A stretch of 64,000 nucleotides of DNA from NCBI RefSeq assembly GCF_040760005.1, contig NZ_CP099760.1, forward strand, positions 4,681,501-4,745,500, given 5' to 3'. Position 1 is the stretch's first letter. Each line of letters opens with the position of its first letter. The stretch is from Pseudomonas sp. stari2 (GTDB taxonomy: Bacteria > Pseudomonadota > Gammaproteobacteria > Pseudomonadales > Pseudomonadaceae). Position numbers and translations under genes: made by a program. The notes beneath the pieces were generated by a model, which saw only the letters and a list, made by a program, of their open reading frames with translations, searched no databases and had not been told where the DNA came from. Below are positions 38,068 to 48,339 of the stretch, one piece after another.

Positions 38068-40104
38068 TCAGCGATCTGTGACACCCAACTCCCGAGCGAT
38101 CGCTCGCGCGACGAAATCCGAGCCGTGACGGGTCAAGTGAACGATGTCGAGATAAAAAGCATCACCACTCGATGCCGTCTCTCTCATGAGACAACCCTCC
38201 TCGTTACACATTTTCTGAGCCACTGAAATGTAAAGGGCGCCTGACTCCTGCGCCAAAATTCTCAAATCCCTTTCCGCAGCGTCGGTTCCAGTGTCCAGCT
38301 CACCATTCACCTCCTGCTCCTGACCCATTCCATACTTCTCGTAGTCCAACCGCTCTGATGGAATACGATGCAACGGATCATGACTCCACAAGTTGAAGGC
38401 AATACGAGAAGGCGTGTCTTTCCAGGCAGGCGTAGGCCCCAGGAGAATCACTCTACGACTCCCGGCATCCTGAATCTGTTTGACGGTCGCTGACAAAAGC
38501 GTCTTGTCATATCGCGGCCACATGCCAGCAAGAATCACAGTATCAGGCACCAGCTCGCGAACCTTATCGATGGTCCACTGATTGTTTGATTTGCACGCCG
38601 GATTCTTTCCCTGAAATCCGACTATCGGCGGGCATGACGAAGATGTGAATTGTGCCAGCCGGAATTGTCCGGAGCGATCCGCAAGCCCACGCAACCCCGA
38701 ATATATGGCGGCGGCATCGGAATCTCCCCACAACACCCACAACGGCTTGTCACCCTTGTCTACGCACTCAGGAGCGTACTGGGTCGCTTCTTGCCCGACA
38801 TCCATGAAACAGACGAGGTTACGAAGACCTGCGCGGTAGCCGTCGAGATCATATTCGGTCGCACGCTGGATGATTTGCGGGTACCGGGAAGGAAAGCCGC
38901 CAGATTTGAAAACGATGCCTGCCAATACACCCGCCACGCACATCAATGCACAAAGAACGAGGACACTGAAACGCTTACTGGAGCCCGAACGAAATGGACG
39001 CTCGATATAAACGTATGTAAGAGTCGCGAGAAAAGCACTGCCAGCCAGAAGACCTAAACGCACCAGCCAAGGCACACCTTCCGGATAGGCACTCCTGGCA
39101 AACGTCAGCAATGGCCAATGCCATAGATAAAGCGGGAAGCTGATCAGCCCGATAAACGTCATCACACGGTTGCTCAGCAGGGCTCGATTCATCCAGGCAC
39201 CAGGGCCAGCCACAATAATGAGTGCGGCACCAATAACCGGAAAAAGTGCCCACTTGCCGGGAAAAGGTAATGTGCTATTGATGCGGAAAACTGCATAGAC
39301 AATGAACAGCATTCCAATAACTGAAATTACAGTTCGCGTCTGCTGCCGATCAAATACCTGTGCAATCTTTTTCATTGATCGGCCGTACCTGTCAGCTCTC
39401 AAACACGAGCCCGACCCGAAGCAAGCCAACACCGCACCAACGACAAGCTCCCACCCTCGAGAAAGCGGCGAATAGAAAGTTGCGGTTGCGTGCTCATGCA
39501 CTCCGATGATGTTCAGTACAAAGGATAAGACTCCAACAATGGCAACAATTGGCAACAGCGGAATTCGCATTCGCCAGACAGCCCAAAACAAGAGCGGCCA
39601 TATGACATAGAACTGCTCTTCTATCCCCAGTGACCACAGATGAAGCAGAGGCTTGAGCTCTGATGCCTTGTCAAAATAATCGGCCTCACCCCACAAAATG
39701 AAGTTTGAGACAAAAGTGGCACCACCAAGAACATGTTTTGCCAGCAGCGTCAGGTCATCGGCAAGCATCGTGCTCCAGCCGAAAGCCAAACATACGGCCA
39801 ATACGGTAAATAGCGCGGGAAAAATGCGTCGGATGCGCCGGGAATAAAAGTCAGCAACGCTGAACGTACCCTGATCCAGCGTCGTGATGATGACCCTGGA
39901 TATCAGGTAACCGGAGATGACAAAGAATATGTCCACCCCTACAAAACCGCCCCGCAACAGCGCAGGGAAGGCGTGAAAAAACAATACAGACAAAACAGCG
40001 ATGGCCCGAAGCCCATCGATATCGGGCCGGTATCCAATATGACGGGTTTGATTACGCGAAACGGGAGAGACTACGGATTGGTTTTGAGTTGCGCTCATCG
40101 TCAT
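38068..40104 (-). CDS. OafA-type acyltransferase with C-terminal SGNH domain
   Basis: 678 residues. The N-terminal acyltransferase-3 membrane domain (about 20-400, about 10-11 helices) carries RPDIDGLRAIAVLSVLFFHA and SYLISRVI-type motifs. The C-terminal periplasmic SGNH domain (about 440-678) has the serine motif LWGDSDAAAIY and a DIVHLTRHG segment bearing the Asp-x-x-His dyad. Such proteins O-acylate (usually acetylate) lipopolysaccharide sugars outside the membrane. The usual GDSH block reads GDSD here. The start could also be the ATG at 40098; neither has a strong ribosome site. Confidence 0.87.
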   Translation of the reverse strand: MTMSATQNQSVVSPVSRNQTRHIGYRPDIDGLRAIAVLSVLFFHAFPALLRGGFVGVDIFFVISGYLISRVIITTLDQGTFSVADFYSRRIRRIFPALFTVLAVCLAFGWSTMLADDLTLLAKHVLGGATFVSNFILWGEADYFDKASELKPLLHLWSLGIEEQFYVIWPLLFWAVWRMRIPLLPIVAIVGVLSFVLNIIGVHEHATATFYSPLSRGWELVVGAVLACFGSGSCLRADRYGRSMKKIAQVFDRQQTRTVISVIGMLFIVYAVFRINSTLPFPGKWALFPVIGAALIIVAGPGAWMNRALLSNRVMTFIGLISFPLYLWHWPLLTFARSAYPEGVPWLVRLGLLAGSAFLATLTYVYIERPFRSGSSKRFSVLVLCALMCVAGVLAGIVFKSGGFPSRYPQIIQRATEYDLDGYRAGLRNLVCFMDVGQEATQYAPECVDKGDKPLWVLWGDSDAAAIYSGLRGLADRSGQFRLAQFTSSSCPPIVGFQGKNPACKSNNQWTIDKVRELVPDTVILAGMWPRYDKTLLSATVKQIQDAGSRRVILLGPTPAWKDTPSRIAFNLWSHDPLHRIPSERLDYEKYGMGQEQEVNGELDTGTDAAERDLRILAQESGALYISVAQKMCNEEGCLMRETASSGDAFYLDIVHLTRHGSDFVARAIARELGVTDR

Positions 40105-40237
40105 CGGTATCTACCAAAACTGAGTTACTACCAAAGGGCGGACCTGAAGCCGTCCAAAAAGTGCAGAAAGAAGTACCGGCGATTATTTGACCAGCAGAAG
40201 CGAGTTGCGCCGCAAGCCCAGGATGGCTCAGCAGTCA

Positions 40238-41356
40238 TCAGACTGCCTTGCAAACCTTCCGGTACAAGTCGGCATAGGCCTTGGCCATCTCATCGGCTGA
40301 AAACACATCCCTGTAACGACACAGAGCACGTTGCCCCATCTCGCGAGCCAACTCATCGTTGTTCCAGAGTGTATTCATTGCGCCGGCCAGCGCCGTGGAG
40401 TCGCGCGGCGGGACTACGAGGCCGGTTTCATTCGCAAGATTGATAAACGTGGTACCGGAACCGATTTCACAGGAAATAAGCGGTTTTCCGTACATCGCCG
40501 CCTCGAGCAACGAAATACCGAACGACTCCGAGCGAAGATGCGACGGGAATACAAATCCATGGCATAACGTCAGCAACGCGGCCTTGTCGTCATCACCCAA
40601 TCCGCCCAGAAAGTGCACATTGGTCAGGCCGAGGCGTGAAGCTTGCTCCTTCAGTTCGCTCTCCTGGTGCCCTCCTCCCAGAAGAACGACCGGCAACCCG
40701 GTAATCCGCGCCGCCTCAAGCAGATAGTCGAGGCCCTTGTAATAACGCAGGGCACCGACAAACAAAAAGAATTTCTCGCCAACCCTGACTCGCCAATCCG
40801 CGAGTTTTTGCGGCGTTGCGACTGGATAGGTTGTCGCGTCCAACCCATACGGGATGATTTCGACTTTATCGCGGAACCGGGTCAGCACCGGGCTGCTTTG
40901 CGCATAGTTCGGTGAAGAGGCAACGATGCAATCCACGCTGGACAGAAACCGGCTCATCAACGGCTCATATAGTTTGAGCAGCGTCTTTTGCTTGACGATA
41001 TCCGAGTGATAGCTGACCACCGAAGGCTTGCCATGCCGACTGGCAAAATGAAGCAGATCCATATAGGGCCAAGGAAAGTGGTAGTGCACCACATCCGCTT
41101 CTTTGGCCAGCTCGGAAAAATCCTTGAAGGCCGACAACGAAAAGCCAGTCGAAGCCACATGTAGATCAAGTTTCGAGCGGTGAGTCAGGTGATTGCCTAC
41201 CGTTTCGTTTCGCGCCGAGCCTCGCTCGCTGAGATAAAGAACCTGCGAAGAAAAACCGTGGCTGGCACCACCTTGGGCAATCTGAAAAATAACCTGTTCG
41301 ATACCACCCATGGTTTCCGGGTAATAGGTTTTGAAAAAGTGCAGGACCTTGATCAT
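40238..41356 (-). CDS. GT4 glycosyltransferase, possibly WbpZ-like
   Basis: A 372-residue GT-B enzyme. It opens with KVLHFFKTYYPETMGGIEQV and has the GT4 E-x7-E region (FGISLLEAAMYGKPLIS). It is the last gene of a reverse operon gmd-rmd-GT-GT, overlapping the previous gene by 4 bases. In the P. aeruginosa common-antigen cluster, three GT4 enzymes (WbpX, WbpY, WbpZ) polymerise D-rhamnose; length and neighbourhood make this a WbpZ-like candidate, but linkage and donor are not proven. Start at 41356 with AAAGGAAC upstream. Confidence 0.82.
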   Translation of the reverse strand: MIKVLHFFKTYYPETMGGIEQVIFQIAQGGASHGFSSQVLYLSERGSARNETVGNHLTHRSKLDLHVASTGFSLSAFKDFSELAKEADVVHYHFPWPYMDLLHFASRHGKPSVVSYHSDIVKQKTLLKLYEPLMSRFLSSVDCIVASSPNYAQSSPVLTRFRDKVEIIPYGLDATTYPVATPQKLADWRVRVGEKFFLFVGALRYYKGLDYLLEAARITGLPVVLLGGGHQESELKEQASRLGLTNVHFLGGLGDDDKAALLTLCHGFVFPSHLRSESFGISLLEAAMYGKPLISCEIGSGTTFINLANETGLVVPPRDSTALAGAMNTLWNNDELAREMGQRALCRYRDVFSADEMAKAYADLYRKVCKAV

Positions 41357-42498
41357 GTTCCTTTGATTACCCTCTGGTAGACCTGCATGGTTTCGACGGC
41401 ACAGCGCTCCCACGAGAAGCCCTGCGCATGCTGCTGTCCCTTGATGACCGCAATCTCGCGCCAGGCATCATCGGTCAGCCCTCGCTCGATCAGACGGGTC
41501 AGTTCGTCGACATCCATCGGCGCGCACATCAGCGCCGCCTCACCCGCGACCTCCGGAAGCGACGAACTGTTGGAACACACCACCGGCACCCCTGAACTCA
41601 TTGCCTCGAGCACCGGCAAACCAAACCCCTCGTAAAGAGACGGAAAGGCAAACAGACGAGCACCGGCAAAAAGCAGCGGCAGATCTGCGCTCGGCACGAA
41701 CCCGAGATAATGCGCCCAGCCTTCACGTCGCGCGCTCTCGAGCTTCCGATGAATCAAATCGCTGCGCCATCCCTGGTAACCGGTGAGAATCAGCGGCCAG
41801 CGCGTTCGCAAGGCCAGCGGCAGTCGCTCATAGGCATCAAGGAGCGTCTCGATGTTCTTGCGCGGCTCGATCGTACCGACAAACAGCGTATAACCACCTC
41901 GCTCCAGCCCATGCCGATCGAGCGTAGCCCTGAGCTCGTCATGCGACCGGGGGTAAAACTCTGGAGAACTTGCCAGCGGCACGGTATGTATCCGCTCAAT
42001 TGGCCATGAAAAATAGCTGGCCAACTCCTGGCGGGTAAACTCCGAATCAGTGATCAGCGCGTCAGCTCGCACCAATGTGGTTTTGAGCTCTTTTTGCAGG
42101 TAACGGACAAGTTGCGGCGCATGACAGTGGGCCCAGGTGAAGGGCGAAAGATCATGAAACGTAGCTACGCTACGCCCGGAAAAGGGAGGAAGGTAATAAT
42201 TGGGACTGTGATACAGAAAGTCGCCGTGCCCCTTGAGAGCAGCCTTTCGCAGCATCGGCATCAACAATCGATAGGCTTCTACAGCTAGAAAATTCTTCTG
42301 TACCGCACGCTTCAAACCATAGCCACTACCGGATTCGTTCGCAGCAGTGGGCAATTCGGGCAAGAAACGTCGACCGGCAAAAAACTGCAGGTCTGTAATT
42401 TCGGGACTTTGCTGAAGTCTCAGCGCAAGTTCGTAGGTATAGCGACCGATACCGGTCAGTGGAAAGCGGATCGGCTCAACAGAGAGAACTAGCTTCAT
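41353..42498 (-). CDS. GT4 glycosyltransferase, possibly WbpY-like
   Basis: 381 residues, GT-B fold. It has an N-terminal acceptor-domain motif (RFPLTGIGRYTYELALRL), the donor-domain start LFVGTIEPRKNIETLLDAY and the signature FPSLYEGFGLPVLEAMSSG. It starts immediately after the rmd stop codon (TAA then ATG), so it is co-transcribed with the GDP-D-rhamnose genes and most likely uses GDP-D-rhamnose. WbpY of the A-band polysaccharide is the nearest analogue I can name. The symbol is withheld because GT4 functions cannot be read from motifs. Confidence 0.84.
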   Translation of the reverse strand: MKLVLSVEPIRFPLTGIGRYTYELALRLQQSPEITDLQFFAGRRFLPELPTAANESGSGYGLKRAVQKNFLAVEAYRLLMPMLRKAALKGHGDFLYHSPNYYLPPFSGRSVATFHDLSPFTWAHCHAPQLVRYLQKELKTTLVRADALITDSEFTRQELASYFSWPIERIHTVPLASSPEFYPRSHDELRATLDRHGLERGGYTLFVGTIEPRKNIETLLDAYERLPLALRTRWPLILTGYQGWRSDLIHRKLESARREGWAHYLGFVPSADLPLLFAGARLFAFPSLYEGFGLPVLEAMSSGVPVVCSNSSSLPEVAGEAALMCAPMDVDELTRLIERGLTDDAWREIAVIKGQQHAQGFSWERCAVETMQVYQRVIKGT

Positions 42499-43394
42499 TT
42501 ATTCCGCCGAAAGCATCCAACTCAGTGTTTTATCCAATCCTGGCGTATCCCAGCCCGCCACCAACTGGCAGAGACGAGTGTTATCACCACAGAGGATCTT
42601 CACTTCATTGGCTCGGACAAATGCCGGATTCACCTCGACCTCCAACTGGTGGCCGGTGTATGCAGAACACATGTCGATCACTTCACGAAGGGTATGACTC
42701 TTTCCGGAACTGACGTTGACGGTTTGCCCCAATGGTCTGGCCTCGATCAAGCCACGATACGCCTTGACCACTGCCCGCACATCACTGAAATCACGGGAAA
42801 CATCCAGATTGCCCAGTTCGATCTTGTCGGCACGCCGACGAAAGTGCGTAACGATCTTGGGCAACAGGAAACTGTCGGCCTGACCCACGCCGGTATAGTT
42901 GAACGGGCGCGTAATCACGATCGGTAACCGGTTGAACCAAAGACTGGCCATGTACTCCATGGCGAGCTTACTGACCGCATAATCGTTGGCAGGTGCTGGT
43001 GAAGTGGTTTCGCTCAACAACCCCGCCGACGCATTGCCATAGACATTGGCGCTGCTAGCAAGCAGCACGCAATCTGGCACCTTGCCGCAGGCTTCAACAG
43101 CCTCCAGCAAATGGCGGGTGCCAATGAGATTGACGCGGTAGAACGCATCTGCGGCACCGTGCCCGACAAAGGCCAGCGCCGCAAGATGCACTACTACATC
43201 AGGTTGAATAGTTGCCAGCAACTCGCGCAAAGCAGGGCCATCGGCCAGATCCACCTGAAAATAACCAGGTTCGTCCGAGGGTTGCGTCCCCATTCCTATC
43301 ACTTCATAGCCACCGGCCTTAAGCTCGGCAGCCATGTATCGACCAGTGAATCCTTGAACCCCTGTAATCAGCGCGCGTTTACCAGCAGTACTCA

Positions 43395-43395
<1 letters not shown>
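42499..43395 (-). CDS. rmd: GDP-6-deoxy-D-mannose reductase Rmd
   Basis: A 298-residue extended SDR with ALITGVQGFTGRYMAAEL at the N-terminus, active-site serines in LLASSANVYG and YAVSK as Tyr/Lys. It reduces GDP-4-keto-6-deoxy-D-mannose to GDP-D-rhamnose, the donor for D-rhamnan. Its ATG shares one base with the gmd stop (TGATG). The gmd-rmd pair is diagnostic for D-rhamnose synthesis in Pseudomonas. Confidence 0.9.
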
Positions 43396-44815
<1,420 letters not shown>

Positions 44816-45616
44816 ATGCGCAATGGTTCTGTAAGTATCGCGCTGTCGGATATCGTCGCTGCGACAAAACGATACGCTCTGGTAGGGATGCTAGGCTGGC
44901 AAGACGTCCGGCAGCGCTATAGAAGGTCGGCACTGGGCCCATTCTGGCTGACGATCAGTATGGGCGTGATGATCGGGACCATCGGGATAGTGTTCGGCCA
45001 GATCTTCAACTCCCCCATGCACGAGTTCCTTCCGTTTCTCGCCATCGGCATGATTCTCTGGAGCTTCATGTCCTCGGTCATCACCGAGGGTTGTACCGGC
45101 TTCATCGCTGCCGAAGGCATCATCAAGCAATTGCCGATCCCTTTGTTCACCCACATTCTTCGCATGATCTGGCGCAACATCCTGATCCTGGGCCACAACA
45201 TCGTGATCTTCCCGCTGGTACTGCTTGCCGTCAGCAAGCCTCTGACCTGGCTGGCGTTCATCAGTATTCCCGGCCTTTTGCTGGCACTGCTGAACCTGAC
45301 GTGGATCGCCTTGCTGCTGGGCATCCTCTGCGCACGCTATCGTGACCTGCCTCAGATTGTCGGAAGCTTGTTGCAAGTAGTGTTCTACCTCACACCGATC
45401 ATGTGGATGCCGAGCTTGCTACCTCAAAGGGCCGGGCTTTACCTGCTTGACCTGAATCCGGTCTACCACATCATGTCGATCGTCCGCTCCCCACTGATCG
45501 GGCAGTTGCCAACCGCCACCAACTGGTGGGTTTCCCTGGGCATGGCCGCTGTCGGCTGGGTCGTTGCGCTCGTGGTCTACGGCCGTTACAAGCGCCGCAT
45601 CGCTTACTGGCTCTAA
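44816..45616 (+). CDS. wzm: O-antigen ABC transporter permease Wzm
   Basis: 266 residues with six predicted transmembrane helices and the ABC-2 polysaccharide-export signature (DVRQRYRRSALGPFWLTIS, TPIMWMPSLLP). Wzm forms the channel that exports a lipid-linked, already polymerised O-chain from cytoplasm to periplasm. The start is uncertain: the ATG at 44816 is chosen, but an in-frame TTG at 44792 would add eight residues, and neither has a good ribosome site. wzt follows 12 bases downstream. Confidence 0.9.
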   Translation: MRNGSVSIALSDIVAATKRYALVGMLGWQDVRQRYRRSALGPFWLTISMGVMIGTIGIVFGQIFNSPMHEFLPFLAIGMILWSFMSSVITEGCTGFIAAEGIIKQLPIPLFTHILRMIWRNILILGHNIVIFPLVLLAVSKPLTWLAFISIPGLLLALLNLTWIALLLGILCARYRDLPQIVGSLLQVVFYLTPIMWMPSLLPQRAGLYLLDLNPVYHIMSIVRSPLIGQLPTATNWWVSLGMAAVGWVVALVVYGRYKRRIAYWL

Positions 45617-45628
45617 GAAGAACTCCTA

Positions 45629-46372
45629 ATGTCGCTGATCGAATTCAAAAATGTTTGTGTGGATTTTCCGATCTACAACGCTAACGGCCGTTCCCTGAAG
45701 AAACGCCTGATTCAGGTTGCCACCGGTGGACAATTGGGCGCGGATCAACAGGGTCGCGTCATCGTCAGAGCGCTCGAAGACCTGACCTTCACCTTGCGTG
45801 ACGGTGACCGGGTCGGGCTGCTGGGCCATAACGGCGCCGGCAAGAGTACGCTGCTGCGCCTGCTCAGCAGTGTCTATGAGCCATCGTCGGGCACCGCTCG
45901 AATCGATGGAGAGATCGGTTCCCTGATCGACATTTCCCTGGGAACGGATCCCGAGGCTACCGGGCGGGAGAACATCTACCTGCGCGGCGGCATTTTGGGC
46001 ATGACCAAGGCACAGATCACCGAAAAGCTCGACGAGATCATTGAGTTTTCCGAACTGGGTGACTTTGTCGACATGCCTATCCGCACCTATTCCTCGGGCA
46101 TGCACCTGCGCCTGGCCTTCGCCGTCTCGACCACGATCAAACCGGAAATCCTGCTGATGGACGAATGGCTATCGGTGGGTGATGAAGGCTTCAAGCACAA
46201 GGCCGAGATCCGCATGAACGAGCTGGTGAAATCGACCAACATTCTGGTGATTGCCAGCCACTCCCGCGAACTGGTCATGCACACCTGTAATCGGGTGCTG
46301 TGGCTGGAGCACGGCAAGATAAAAATGGATGGAGACCCGACAACGGTCACCACTGCCTACTTTGGAGCTTGA
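45629..46372 (+). CDS. wzt: O-antigen ABC transporter ATPase Wzt, short form
   Basis: A 247-residue ABC ATPase. It has Walker A (GHNGAGKST), the signature YSSGMHLRLAFAVST and Walker B (ILLMDEWLSVGDEGF). It powers export through Wzm. It ends right after the nucleotide-binding domain and lacks the C-terminal carbohydrate-binding module found in Wzt proteins that recognise a chain-terminal cap, such as E. coli O9a and, as I recall, the ~420-residue P. aeruginosa Wzt. Export may therefore not need cap recognition. Confidence 0.92.
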   Translation: MSLIEFKNVCVDFPIYNANGRSLKKRLIQVATGGQLGADQQGRVIVRALEDLTFTLRDGDRVGLLGHNGAGKSTLLRLLSSVYEPSSGTARIDGEIGSLIDISLGTDPEATGRENIYLRGGILGMTKAQITEKLDEIIEFSELGDFVDMPIRTYSSGMHLRLAFAVSTTIKPEILLMDEWLSVGDEGFKHKAEIRMNELVKSTNILVIASHSRELVMHTCNRVLWLEHGKIKMDGDPTTVTTAYFGA

Positions 46373-46377
46373 AGCTA

Positions 46378-47703
46378 ATGAACAGCATTAAGCGCAATGG
46401 TGTGGAAATCGAAACGGCCTTTTCGATTGCGTCGAAGCGTTTGTTCGCGCGCGCAGTTTCCCATCCCGTCATCAGCGCGCCGACCGATGTCGAGATCGAT
46501 GTCGCCAGCAGTGCCAGTGATATCCCTCATGCAACCTCACCAGCCATGAGCCGGATGCTGCGCCATCACGTCAAGCAGACACTTCGGCGGATTGCCCAGA
46601 GCGTTTTTCGCGTCACCCGGCCTTTCACGCGTCCGGTGCTCTTCCGCCTGCGCACCTATTTGAATGCCACGATCCGCCAGGACATGCTGCAAGAGTTCGC
46701 CACTCTCCAACAGGCGTTCGCCAGCCTGCAGGAGCAACAGCGCGAACAAACCCAGCAAGTCATGCTGGAGCTTCAGCGACTGACCAACTCGACGAATGTC
46801 CAGGCTTCCCTGTCGCGAGAGCTTTTCGCCAGCCAGCTCCCGGTGGAAAAAGCCGGCCCGCAACTCGATCGAATCGAGCAATATGCATTGCTTGATGTCA
46901 ACCGCATCGCCATCAACTCCGGACCGGATGAAACACTGGTCAAAACTGCAGTCGGCTATATGCTCTGCGGCGCCAGGGATCACGCTCTGCTGGCCAACCT
47001 GATGGAAGCAGGAGAGCTTGAACCTGGAACGCGGATTCTGATCGAGCGCATTATCAAACCTGGGGATGTCTATATCGATGTCGGGGCCAATATCGGAATG
47101 CATTCGATAGCCGCTGCTCGAGCCATGTCGGGACAAGGCAGGATATTTGCTTTTGAGCCATTCGAGCCGACCCGAAAACTGCTGGAAAGAAACCTGTGGC
47201 TCAACGGTTTTTCATCCATCAGCGAAATCTCCCATTACGCACTTTCGGACAAAGCGGGCAGTCACAAACTGCACCTGGGCGCTACCAGCGGCCACCATTC
47301 ACTTTATGAGCTGGAACCCCCGACGTTTGCCCCGACGACTTCCGTGGACATCTCAACCATTACCCTGGACGAGTTTCTGCCGGAAGATCTGACTGCAAAG
47401 CTGCTGAAAATCGATGCGGAAGGCGCAGAAATCGATGTCATGAAAGGTGCGCGACGCCTGCTTGCCGCCAATCCAGAAATGCTTCTTATCGTTGAGCTTG
47501 GCCTCTCCCACCTGAAGCGAAATGCGATAAGCCTCGAGAACTGGCTCAAGAGTTTCACTGCTTCCGGACTGGTGTTCAGTGTTATCAATGAACGTACCGG
47601 CAACCTTGAAAGCTGGTCGGTCGAACAACTGTCGCACACAGACTCGGTCAATCTACTGTTTCACCGCCCGGAGTGGACTCATTCCGCAAGGAGTGACGCA
47701 TGA
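46378..47703 (+). CDS. FkbM family methyltransferase with N-terminal coiled coil
   Basis: 441 residues. About 1-90 is low in recognisable structure and basic. About 95-150 is a glutamine-rich predicted coiled coil (LQQAFASLQEQQREQTQQVM). The C-terminal FkbM SAM-dependent methyltransferase domain (about 225-400) has the SAM motif YIDVGANIGMHS and LKIDAEGAEIDVMKGA. It probably O-methylates a sugar of the polysaccharide; P. aeruginosa common antigen is known to carry 3-O-methyl rhamnose. The position directly after wzt fits a chain-terminal modifier. Start at 46378, 5 bases after the wzt stop. Confidence 0.85.
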   Translation: MNSIKRNGVEIETAFSIASKRLFARAVSHPVISAPTDVEIDVASSASDIPHATSPAMSRMLRHHVKQTLRRIAQSVFRVTRPFTRPVLFRLRTYLNATIRQDMLQEFATLQQAFASLQEQQREQTQQVMLELQRLTNSTNVQASLSRELFASQLPVEKAGPQLDRIEQYALLDVNRIAINSGPDETLVKTAVGYMLCGARDHALLANLMEAGELEPGTRILIERIIKPGDVYIDVGANIGMHSIAAARAMSGQGRIFAFEPFEPTRKLLERNLWLNGFSSISEISHYALSDKAGSHKLHLGATSGHHSLYELEPPTFAPTTSVDISTITLDEFLPEDLTAKLLKIDAEGAEIDVMKGARRLLAANPEMLLIVELGLSHLKRNAISLENWLKSFTASGLVFSVINERTGNLESWSVEQLSHTDSVNLLFHRPEWTHSARSDA

Positions 47704-48329
47704 AGACTGAAATCATCGTTGTAGGGGCCGGCGGCCATGCGAAAGTTTGCATCGAGCTACTGCAAGCCCAGGGCGAAAAAATTGCCTACTGCGTCGGCAA
47801 TCCAGACAGCCCGGACACTTGCCTGGGCATCCCGGTTCTGAAAAGCGACGACCACCTGCCGGCGCTGCACAAGGACGGGTATGAACGAGCATTCATCGCC
47901 ATCGGGTCAAACCCTGTCCGAAACAAACTGGCGAAAAAAGCAATTGAGACGGGCTTCAGACTGGTAAATGCCATCAGCCCTGCGGCAGTTGTTTCGCCCT
48001 CGGCCAACCTGGGCGTCGGCATTGCCGTCATGGCAGGCGCGGTGATCAATGCGGAGGCCTCCTTATCCGACCTTTGTATTATCAACACCGGGGCGACTAT
48101 CGACCACGATTGCGTGATCGGACTGGCGGCTCACATTGCCCCTCAGTGCGCACTGGCCGGTAATGTGCGCGTAGGCAATTTAAGTTTCGTCGGCATAGGC
48201 AGCAAAGTCATACCGGAAATTCATATCGGCGAGTCCGTCATGGTCGGTGCCGGCAGCGTCGTCATTTCGAATATCGATTCAGCAGTCACGGTTGTGGGTG
48301 TGCCTGCCAAAGCTTTGAACAAATTTTGA
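47700..48329 (+). CDS. GDP-perosamine N-acetyltransferase-like (NeuD/PglD/PerB family)
   Basis: 209 residues. An N-terminal Rossmann-like segment (IIVVGAGGHAKVCIELLQAQ) is followed by a left-handed beta-helix domain with hexapeptide repeats (NTGATIDHDCVIGLAAHIAP) and a final VVGVPAKAL. The His in the TIDHDC motif is the expected catalytic base. Being immediately upstream of a perosamine synthase gene, it most likely acetylates the 4-amino group of GDP-perosamine to give GDP-D-Rha4NAc. ATGA overlap with the methyltransferase gene. Confidence 0.85.
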   Translation: MKTEIIVVGAGGHAKVCIELLQAQGEKIAYCVGNPDSPDTCLGIPVLKSDDHLPALHKDGYERAFIAIGSNPVRNKLAKKAIETGFRLVNAISPAAVVSPSANLGVGIAVMAGAVINAEASLSDLCIINTGATIDHDCVIGLAAHIAPQCALAGNVRVGNLSFVGIGSKVIPEIHIGESVMVGAGSVVISNIDSAVTVVGVPAKALNKF

Positions 48330-48339
48330 AGGAAGAGAC

